Origin: Annulohypoxylon bovei var. microspora
Lineage: Eukaryota; Ascomycota; Sordariomycetes; Xylariales; Hypoxylaceae
NCBI GenBank assembly: GCA_022836615.1
Contig: MU405290.1
Coordinates: 1-64,000, forward strand
Length of the DNA: 64,000 nucleotides
Direction of reading: 5' to 3'
This document shows, in pieces, positions 56,844 through 64,000 of this stretch; position 1 is the first letter of the stretch; every line of letters starts with the position of its first letter. The translations under genes and the position numbers were made by a program. Under the pieces are notes generated by a model that saw nothing but the letters and a program-made list of their open reading frames with translations, searched no databases and was not told where the DNA came from.

Positions 56844-59243
56844 CTAACTATGTTCATCTCTATCAACCCAGCTGCCCACTAATATCATAGCCTTCTCATC
56901 CCCATCCACCAGGCGATCGTCTCGTAGGGTATCCGAGAGACACCTCCAAGGATCACGGCTGCCTCCCCACTTAAGCAGGTTCTCCTTTAGCCTCTCGCCG
57001 TTGGCCCGGTCAAGTGCGGCTCCGTTCTGGCCCGCCGAGAAGACGACCTGCCACACGCGCTTGGAGAGCACCTGGTCGAAGAGATAACTATAGTACGTGC
57101 TGCCGTACCCAAATAGATGACCGAAAAAGCCTTGCCATCTAGTCCCTCGGGGATCCGGCGGGAGTTTCCCGAATCTCCTCTGAAGATCGAGATATGTTTC
57201 CGTCGAGTCGAACCCGTTCTTATTCGGTAGAGATGAGTGATACTGCTGGTCCAGCATAGCTAGTATGATCTGGTTCTCTCTATCTGATGCCTCAAACTTT
57301 CTGGAAATGTGCAGTTTATCTACCACCATCTCGTATGGTAATGGTTCGTCGGTGACATAATGCCGCGCGAATAGCCCGAGAACGGATGGGTCTGCACAGA
57401 AGTGTTCCATCAAAGTCGAAGGCAGCTCCGCGAAATCAGTTGCGCATCGAGTTCCTGCTACGTTCTGTAGAGAAGTCCGAGCTAGAACCGAGTGGATGGC
57501 GTGTCCCATTTCGTGGAATAGTGTTTCCATCTGATAGTAATCTAGGAGGGCGGGTTTATTCCGCCCCTTATTATCTTCAAAGTCGCACACTAGCGCAATT
57601 GTTGGCAGTTGTTTAATTGTGCCAGACAGTTGTGATACATGCATCCCGTCATTTGCAGCGTCGATGAGTGACTCGAATTTAGGAAGGTCCTCGCCGTCGT
57701 TACTGTTTCGTTCTGCTACTTCTCGAATCTCGGTTTCTGAAATCTCCCTAGAGCAACGCACGGTAAAATGCGCGGGGTTAGGTGACTTGTCGGGCCGGTA
57801 AAAAAGATCGCAGTAGAGGACAGCAACGTGTCCATCGGTATCAGACACAACGTCTAATCGTCTTACGTCTGGATGCCATGTCTCTCCTGGTAGCGTGTCT
57901 CGAGGAACCAACCTAATCCCATACAAACGTGTAAATAATCTTGATAACCCCTGCATGACGGTCCCAAGTGAAAAATAAGACGACAGAAAATCGTCACTTC
58001 GTCGTCGCGACCTCATAGATAAACGTATGTTCTTCATGTAGTAATCCCTATCCCACGGCTGAAGCTCAGTCGTTGTGGATTGTAGCTTTTTTCTCTTTTC
58101 CCGAAGTAGAGCGGCGACCTCTTCCTCGACGAGTGGCTCGTTTCGCTTAGACAGAGCTAGAAGGAACTGATGAACCGACTCCGGTGTTTTTGCCATCATT
58201 TTATCATGAAGAGCCATTTGACCATAACTATCAAAGCCCGATAGTCTTGCTAACTCGGCACGCGACTTTAACATATTTTCTAGTAATTGTATCGACTTGC
58301 TAGATGCCGTTCGAGTTGCATAGTAGATCGCCTTCCTCGTATCTTCATCATGGACGTTTCTTAGTGCCACCGTCGCTTCAGGCGCCAGTGTCTGTAGGCG
58401 AACCCTGCCCCCGCGAGTGTGCGACCGAGCTATTTGGGGATCTAGGCCAAATAATTTGCTGCTGGGGAAATCGAGGATCGTCTGTTCAGGCTGCATATGT
58501 TCGACAAAATCCGCCCCAAACTCACTGATCTGCTGCGACAAGTCGACAAATCGATCTCGCGACTGTTTTGGGAGATGTATTGCTGATTTCATGAAATCTT
58601 GCTGGAGCAACTTTGCAACTGTCTGCTCCTCTTCGTTCCAACTGGCCATTACTTCCGGGTTGGCGATAGCCTTTCCCAGCTGGTCACTAAGACCCGTCTC
58701 GGTGTTTAATTGATTCATGTACTGATAGACCAACGACCACGCCTCTGACGCGGCTTCCTGTACCTTCTCGTCGGGGTGGGTAACCCGCACAAAGTCGGAT
58801 ACATCCAACACTCGACAGAGGAGATCGCTTAGTCTGTCGAGATCCCGAACGATACCCTTATAATCCTCCAGATTTGACCCATTGAGTACCTTATTAACTA
58901 CCTTCTGAGCTTTCCTAATCGTGACATCGGCGAATGTAAGGAAGCCCTGAGGCGACGTTAAATATTTGTTCCTGAATAGTCCTACATTTTCGCGACTCAT
59001 AACCTTGAAGAAAGGCTTCGCGAAGTCTTTAAAGGTCGGCGGCGAGTCGAAAATCTGGCGCAATAGAGAATCGTCGTGCTTTAGATCGGTAGGAGAATGA
59101 TCGATCGGTATATGTGAGGTATCGACTTGAGCAACGCCAGGCGCGGAAGAGAGCCATCTCTTTTGGTCTCTGGTTCGAAGTCGGGAGGCTTGTCGGAGAC
59201 ATCTTGAGCAGGTCCAAAGACCTGATCGCACAGTCTTTATCAT
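56844..59243 (-). CDS. OCT1: Mitochondrial intermediate peptidase
   Basis: A single exon of 799 aa. Oct1 is an M3-family zinc metallopeptidase of the mitochondrial matrix that removes an octapeptide from imported precursors after the main processing cleavage. The N-terminus (about 1-40) is Arg-rich and lacks acidic residues, a matrix-targeting presequence. The zinc site is H577-E-M-G-H581 with E606 in DFAELPS as third ligand. Other family segments are TYLDLQRRFGKLPPD-like sequence, FGHLFGYGSTYYSYLFDQVL and DRANGERLKENLLKWGGSRD near the C-terminus. Length and motifs match fungal OCT1. Confidence 0.95.
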   Translation of the reverse strand: MIKTVRSGLWTCSRCLRQASRLRTRDQKRWLSSAPGVAQVDTSHIPIDHSPTDLKHDDSLLRQIFDSPPTFKDFAKPFFKVMSRENVGLFRNKYLTSPQGFLTFADVTIRKAQKVVNKVLNGSNLEDYKGIVRDLDRLSDLLCRVLDVSDFVRVTHPDEKVQEAASEAWSLVYQYMNQLNTETGLSDQLGKAIANPEVMASWNEEEQTVAKLLQQDFMKSAIHLPKQSRDRFVDLSQQISEFGADFVEHMQPEQTILDFPSSKLFGLDPQIARSHTRGGRVRLQTLAPEATVALRNVHDEDTRKAIYYATRTASSKSIQLLENMLKSRAELARLSGFDSYGQMALHDKMMAKTPESVHQFLLALSKRNEPLVEEEVAALLREKRKKLQSTTTELQPWDRDYYMKNIRLSMRSRRRSDDFLSSYFSLGTVMQGLSRLFTRLYGIRLVPRDTLPGETWHPDVRRLDVVSDTDGHVAVLYCDLFYRPDKSPNPAHFTVRCSREISETEIREVAERNSNDGEDLPKFESLIDAANDGMHVSQLSGTIKQLPTIALVCDFEDNKGRNKPALLDYYQMETLFHEMGHAIHSVLARTSLQNVAGTRCATDFAELPSTLMEHFCADPSVLGLFARHYVTDEPLPYEMVVDKLHISRKFEASDRENQIILAMLDQQYHSSLPNKNGFDSTETYLDLQRRFGKLPPDPRGTRWQGFFGHLFGYGSTYYSYLFDQVLSKRVWQVVFSAGQNGAALDRANGERLKENLLKWGGSRDPWRCLSDTLRDDRLVDGDEKAMILVGSWVDRDEHS

Positions 59244-59644
59244 GACGTATAGAACATTATCAGGGGTCTAAGTACCTAAGCAATCAAGCAAAGACGCCGA
59301 TTAATATACACGTGAGAGAAAAAAAATATGTGTAAAATCTATAGAGGCAATTTATTGCTTAGAAGCATTTTTAAGCATTCTAATCTTCCCCATTAGAATT
59401 GATTGGAAGTTGCGGTTGCCGGGAATGGACGGCCTACCCTCTACGTCAGGTACAGCAATAGAGTTTTGGCCGAGGGGCCACCGGTCCGGGAATCGCCGCG
59501 AAAAAAAAGGTACCCGGAATTTTAGTAACTGTACGTACATCATCGTTGCAGTCTGTGGTCCTACCCAAATTAATCCTCAAGCTCTAAATTCAATAATTAA
59601 ATTCATTAATACCTCGACCTCAGCCAACGTCAATTGAGCGCAAC
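59244..59644. other. Divergent promoter of OCT1 and MICOS gene
   Basis: About 400 bp between two start codons of nuclear genes for mitochondrial proteins; probably a shared bidirectional promoter. No ORF of note. Confidence 0.55.
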
Positions 59645-60548
59645 ATGGCTGCGAGAGTGCTGCTGCGACGGGTGAGATATTCTGATAATAACCTAGCACG
59701 ATTAATTGTATGCTGATAAAATGAAAAATACAGCGTGTCGCCGCGCCTTTCATGGCCGCAACTCTGGTCGGAGGAGCTTTATTTCCCTCGGTTGCGCTGG
59801 CTGAAGCACCATCACACGACTACGTACGGCCCAGTCCTATCTGCCTGTGAACTAACAAGCCCTTTATTAACATCGTAATCAACAGTTCAACAAAAAACCT
59901 ATCTACGACGACTACGAGACGTTCCTCTCTTCGAAATCTAGCACAACACCCGTCCCGTCTCCAGCTTCAGACACCATACCCCCAGCATCCTCCCCGTCAT
60001 CGCTTCTCCTCCCCGAACCCAAACACCACAGCCCATCACCTACCGACCGGCTCGCTGTACATGTAGGCAAGGCGCGGCTGTTCCTGTACCGGTACGCTAC
60101 GTCGGCCGAGGACGCCGTCAACAACACCATCGACGCGGCCTTCGGGCTGGAGCGATCCTTCACCGAAACCGTAGCCTCTCTTGCGCCCTCGCGAGAGAGC
60201 GGCGAGAAGCTGATGCCGGGGGTCGTGTACGTGCTAGTGGCATCGATGGCCGGCAGCATCGCCAGCCGCAACCGGAACCTGCTCCTGCGCGCCTCCATTC
60301 CGTTAGCCTTCGGCATCGGCGCCGGCTGGCTGCTGCTCCCCGTCACCATGACCAACGTATCGGATCTACTATGGACGTACGAGCGCCGCTTCCCCGCCCT
60401 AGCCGATGCGCACCTGAAGACGAGGCAGGGCGTCCAAGATGCGTGGCGGTTCGCTAGGGTCCATGTTGACGTGGGCAAAACCTACGTCAACGAGAAGGTT
60501 AGCGATGCCCGGGATGTCGTCGAGGGCTGGGTCAAGAAGGGGAAATGA
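59645..60548 (+). CDS. MICOS complex subunit, MIC26/MIC27 (apolipoprotein O) family
   Basis: Three exons (59645-59671, 59734-59823, 59886-60548) give 259 aa. The tiny 9-codon first exon MAARVLLRR and the next exon give a positively charged N-terminus and a hydrophobic segment (MAATLVGGALFPSVALAEAP), as in inner-membrane proteins. KKPIYDDYETF follows, then a Ser/Pro-rich linker. Next is the MICOS core: VGKARLFLYRYATSAEDAVN, VVYVLVASMAGSIASRNR (membrane segment), IPLAFGIGAGWLLLPVT (second segment) and a C-terminal amphipathic helix ending WVKKGK. MICOS shapes cristae junctions. Mic26 and Mic27 cannot be told apart here. Introns are both 62 bp. Divergent from OCT1. Confidence 0.88.
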
Positions 60549-60935
60549 ATAGAGAGGACGGTGTTCGGTAGAATGCTTCCTTGTACTATAGACCAATGCA
60601 TAATAGACACAAACTTCGCTTTGTTCGAGCCATGTGGGAGGTGTGTAACTAGCATCAAAATAAACGTGAAAACATACCTTGGATTTTACAATGTAGTTTT
60701 TATGGTCTTTTATAGTCAGTTGACTACTAGTACAGTTCAGCCAAACGTAAATCGCAGAAACATAGAAATGCTTATTTCAAACTTTTGTCTAATTCAACGT
60801 CTCAAGCCATTTCATTCATGGGTTGTAGCCAATATGGCCATAGCCAACGCATGCTATACAAATCGCACGCAGCAACGTCTATAGGGATATATATCTATAT
60901 GCCAACGCTATATTTTCCAGTCCTCTTAGTCGTCA
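60549..60935. other. Convergent 3' spacer
   Basis: Between the MICOS gene (+) and TPC1 (-). Nothing else is seen. Confidence 0.5.
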
Positions 60936-61928
60936 TTACACGGTACTAACCTTCTCGGCCCGACTAATAAGCAAATTCAACACCCGCTCATACGTCCACA
61001 TCGTGACCGCACTCGCCGGAGCCGCCTTTATCAAGCTCACCGTCAAGCCCCTGTACAGCCCCCTCGCGCCCTCCCTGCTCAGCACCTGCCGTATCGTGCT
61101 CAGCGTGCCCGCGTACTCGGGAATATTTTTATGCACGTACCGGCTCCGCGTCGGGCCCTGGACCTGTATGCGCTTGCGCACGAGGTCGAGCGGGAACACG
61201 CCGGTCTTCGCGACTATACTAGCGACGACGCCGGCCGTCGCGTCGCCCGTGCCCCACGGCAGGTCCATCCGGGCGAGGGGCAGGCGCGCGCCCTCGTACA
61301 CGGCGAAGAACAGGCCCATGAAGGGCACGATCTGGGCGAGCGCGGGGCTGAGGCCGCGGAAGAAGCCCCGCGGCCCCTCGTCGCGGTAGATGTCGGCGAC
61401 GGCGCGCCGCAGCGACGTGTACACGCGGTCGTTGCCCTGGGCCGCGAACCGCGTGCGCAGCAGGTCCAGCGGGTACGTAGACGCGGTGGCCGTGGCGCCC
61501 GCCGACGCGCCGCCGAGGAACGACTCCAGGGTTTTCGGGAGGCTGCTCCCTCTCGCCCCGTCCTTACCTTCGTTTTTATTATCCCCGTCATCTTGGGAGA
61601 AGACGCGCTGGAGCAACAGGGTCGCGGATCGGTACGTCGTGAACTGGATCGACGCGTACGCCACGTACAACATCTCGGCGGGGACGTTGCCCTTCCATAG
61701 CGCCGTCACGCCCTCGTTGGCGACGATGTGTCTAAACGTCCCGATAGTACCTTTATAGATAGGCGACCCGCGCAGGTCGACTTGTGACAGCGGGTCTGAG
61801 AGCGAGTGCGATTGGAGTTGTAGCCGGATCTTGACGACGTCGAGAGGCGCGACCACGAAGCGGGATATCAAACCGGCGGTTGCCCCAGCCGCAACGACTT
61901 GAAGCCGGGAGCCCTTTTGACGAGGCAT
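60936..61928 (-). CDS. TPC1: Mitochondrial thiamine pyrophosphate carrier
   Basis: One exon of 330 aa, with three repeats of the mitochondrial carrier fold and about six membrane helices. Signature loops are PLDVVKIRLQ (28-37), PLDLLRTRFA and PLDLVRKRIQ, each followed by the matching second-half motif: GVTALWKGN, GFFRGLSP and GLYRGLTV. The first repeat SHSLSDPLS and the start QVVAAGATAGLISRF match fungal Tpc1, which imports thiamine pyrophosphate across the inner membrane. The specific substrate is by family similarity. Strong GC content in the middle half generates long antisense ORFs that are not genes. Confidence 0.92.
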   Translation of the reverse strand: MPRQKGSRLQVVAAGATAGLISRFVVAPLDVVKIRLQLQSHSLSDPLSQVDLRGSPIYKGTIGTFRHIVANEGVTALWKGNVPAEMLYVAYASIQFTTYRSATLLLQRVFSQDDGDNKNEGKDGARGSSLPKTLESFLGGASAGATATASTYPLDLLRTRFAAQGNDRVYTSLRRAVADIYRDEGPRGFFRGLSPALAQIVPFMGLFFAVYEGARLPLARMDLPWGTGDATAGVVASIVAKTGVFPLDLVRKRIQVQGPTRSRYVHKNIPEYAGTLSTIRQVLSREGARGLYRGLTVSLIKAAPASAVTMWTYERVLNLLISRAEKVSTV

Positions 61929-62277
61929 TTAGTGTCAGCTCTTCCAGTTCCTAAATAGGCATTTTATTCCACCCATAGCTGATTGCTACATTAGGAAGTC
62001 GTACCTCATCTTGAAGGCGTTGGTCAGATTTCGACATACATCCGCAACGGCCCTAACCCGGACTAGGGGTGTTCGATACAGAAACGACCTGTTTTCAGAA
62101 CCGTGGATCTGATATAGGTCGTATTAGATTGCGGCGTGGCCGCGTGGGAGCCTTCGCGTAGCTATCCGGTCTCCCTCTTAGGTAAGGCGGGATTTGAATC
62201 CGCCTCTCTCTCTAGAGCAGGGGTTCGTTCCAAAGTTGTATGAAAGCCTGAAAGGACTTAGTAGACGCCTTCAAATT

Positions 62278-62295
62278 TTACGGCACGTGCCGTAA
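62278..62295. repeat. Perfect 18-bp palindrome centred on CACGTG
   Basis: TTACGGCACGTGCCGTAA reads identically on both strands. The core is an E-box (CACGTG) with six matched flanking bases on each side. It could be a binding site for a bHLH dimer or a relic of a transposon end; nothing in the sequence decides. Confidence 0.6.
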
Positions 62296-62408
62296 CGGCC
62301 TAGTGCCTACTAGTTCAAATGTTGCAGTCCCGAGACACGATGATAAACCATGAGGTGAACGCTATTAGTGTCGGTCAATTAATTAGTTGCGATCTCATAG
62401 ACATCACG

Positions 62409-62440
62409 AATATCTACATACGTACTACGTAGTAGATATT
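62409..62440. repeat. 9-bp inverted repeat with 14-nt loop
   Basis: AATATCTAC at the left is matched by GTAGATATT at the right. The loop itself contains TACGTAC and TACGTA, so nested cruciform folding is possible. Function unknown. Confidence 0.6.
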
Positions 62441-63635
62441 GATCGCCGATGTTTTCGGTTGTTACTAAAAATGAACGCTCTGCATTGCATCGGAATTAAA
62501 TAAGTTTGAGACCGAATTTGGTAGAAATAAAATCTAAGAACCAATACCCGATCCGAAAAATATTGAATGACGTAAGACTCGGGACAAAAACATTACAAGT
62601 CATTTTTAATTTTCTATAGCTGTCACGTGCACCAAGGCAATCTACGTGCGTGGAAAGAAGCACCGCCCCTGCGCCCATGTTGTCAAGTTAAAAAGTAAGG
62701 GCTTCGAGAATCTGGACCTATCGAAGGATCGACAAATATTTTACAACTTTACAAGGTTTCAACGTAAGGCTCCGAACTACGAACTAACATTGTCGGTATC
62801 GGAGGTTCGGTGCTTATTATTACATATTATTTATCACTTTTTCTTATGTCCCAATTCGTATCTCAAACGTCAATGTATTGAAATGGATCAATGGATATGT
62901 TAGTTGGTTACCTAGTACTCGATACTTAGCACGCGGCTGATAGGAACGGTCATTTCCACCAGTTCCAGAAATCATTTTACTTCTAAAGCCAAGCCAAGTC
63001 CGCACTAGGCATGTAGTTGCGGCACCGATACACATCACTTCCGTTGCACCTTGCACCTGAACAAGTTAATAAGTCAGAGGTCATTGGACAAGCTTCCGTC
63101 TGCCCGAGCTGCTGGCTCCCATTTGTCCCATTTGTCCTCTCCCCAGGTTTGAAGTGGGGCTTGGGGAAACCTGTGATGTTATTGGTTGCCATTTAGTTCT
63201 TGAGGGGTTGTACGCGGGTTGTACGTGTATCTACATAACGATCTCAATGCTCACCTGAATCGTCTGTCTCCCCCCCCGGTGGTAAGCTTCAAATACCCTT
63301 CCTTCGATTCCACTGTAAGCAATCCTTTCTTACTATCTCATTTCGTGATGCAAGGTTACCTTCCAAATTCTATGTGGGTTTTCTTTTTCTGACCCTGAAA
63401 CAGAATAACGTTAGTTTAGCGTCAGCCACGCCGCTTAAGCTAAAAACAGCTAAAATAGAAGGTCAGCACGCAGCAGAAGGATTACCTAGTTTGCTACACG
63501 GTAGATATTGCATGTGATAAGGGTCTTTTTCCGATCAAGAGCCTAAAATACTCAGACTTAGCAACGTCTCCCTTCACTTTACACACAAACAACACAGCAA
63601 AAAATACCAGACTCTGGGCAAGTCTTGTAAAAATC

Positions 63636-64000
63636 ATGACGACCTCAACTATCATCAAGCAACCGGACGTCCAACAGGTTTTGGGACATCTCTTACCCTC
63701 ACTCCCGGTCGCTGCATTATCAACGGAGCCGACAGAAAACGTCTTACCTCTTCTCTCACCCATTCTTAGGCAACGAGTCCAACTTTTATCATCAGCATCT
63801 AGTTCGGATCCATGGATTCGATTATTATGTTATGACACGTCAAAGGTTCCCAGGTTGACAGAAATCGCCCAGGGTGATCGATTAGAGCCTCACCCCGCGT
63901 CTGGTGAGGTGGAGATCGATTGGGATTATGACGCTGAGATTCGTTATCGACGAATAGACGAGGAAACTCTTCAGGCATTCGTGGTTTTCAAGGATTTAGA
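63636..64000 (+). CDS. Uncharacterised protein, 5' part only (runs off window)
   Basis: From ATG 63636 the frame is open for 121 codons to the window edge, beginning MTTSTIIKQPDVQQVLGHLL. Later segments are PWIRLLCYDTSKVPRLTEIA, GEVEIDWDYDAEIRYRRIDE and TLQAFVVFKDL. The character is that of a conserved ascomycete protein: Leu-rich helices, a WDYD segment and no signal peptide. I do not recognise the family. The open frame, good start context and non-random composition support a real gene cut by the window end. Confidence 0.65.
   Translation, partial: MTTSTIIKQPDVQQVLGHLLPSLPVAALSTEPTENVLPLLSPILRQRVQLLSSASSSDPWIRLLCYDTSKVPRLTEIAQGDRLEPHPASGEVEIDWDYDAEIRYRRIDEETLQAFVVFKDL

Larger units (their letters stand above)
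61929..63635. other. 1.7-kb spacer with palindromes and tRNA-like boxes
   Basis: No gene seen. It contains an 18-bp perfect palindrome (62278-62295), a 9-bp inverted repeat (62409-62440) and an A-box-like TGGCCGCGTGG near 62137. A B-box-like GGATTTGAATCC follows near 62192. The acceptor stem of a tRNA could not be closed, so this is not called a tRNA gene. The right end is the promoter of the last gene. Confidence 0.5.

Noticed and set aside
61131..61700. 189-codon ORF opposite TPC1
   Set aside because: Shadow of a GC-rich carrier gene; starts with GTG-like codons and has no domain sense.
62110..62215. tRNA gene candidate
   Set aside because: A-box and B-box look-alikes exist, but the 7-bp acceptor stem does not pair and the T-loop cytosine is absent.

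Overview
The window is nuclear DNA of a filamentous ascomycete (Pezizomycotina, probably Sordariomycetes; the class is an inference). Evidence: genes with short spliceosomal introns (mostly 47-151 bp, GTRNGT donors, CTAAC-like branch points), a fungal gene set (OCT1, TPC1, a MIC26/27-type MICOS subunit, REV1, UGP1, HOS2, an ING/PHD protein, a WSC protein), and a 16.4 kb block that looks destroyed by repeat-induced point mutation (RIP). Exon joins were worked out by eye from splice signals, reading frame and family fit; none has transcript support here.

Region 1 (1-16435) is extremely AT-rich, has no open genes, and ends abruptly at about 16436. It holds at least two degenerate retroelements. 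One is a Ty1/Copia-type element on the + strand, with a mutated CCHC knuckle, reverse transcriptase, RNase H and C-terminal polyprotein signatures. The other is a retroelement on the - strand, seen by a mutated CCHC knuckle. There is also a 120-bp tandem duplication whose copies differ almost only by transitions.

Region 2 (16.4-25 kb) is a gene-poor border: a GC-rich tandem-FolB (dihydroneopterin aldolase-like) gene, a DUF3605 gene, and two broken genes (an AYR1-like short-chain dehydrogenase and a BBE-type FAD oxidase).

Region 3 (25-33.5 kb) is housekeeping and chromatin: UGP1 (UDP-glucose synthesis, with a possible second first exon), an ING-family PHD protein, and the class I histone deacetylase HOS2.

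Region 4 (33.7-45.6 kb) looks accessory: a BBE-type FAD oxidoreductase next to an Old Yellow Enzyme, an 898-aa protein resembling the non-catalytic part of large fungal 2OG-oxygenase proteins, an SDR and a cytochrome P450. No backbone synthase is present, so this is at most part of a metabolic cluster.

Region 5 (47-64 kb) is dense housekeeping: a nucleoside hydrolase, a RED-like splicing factor divergent from REV1, a WSC cell-surface protein, then three neighbouring mitochondrial genes (OCT1, MIC26/27-like, TPC1). After a 1.7 kb spacer with palindromes, an unidentified gene runs off the right edge.

No new defence or mobile system could be demonstrated. The most notable items are the legible RIP conversion of retroelement motifs, the alternative UGP1 N-terminus, three UBM-like motifs in REV1, the oxygenase-like protein lacking its catalytic domain, the FAD-oxidase/OYE pair, and a perfect 18-bp palindrome centred on CACGTG.
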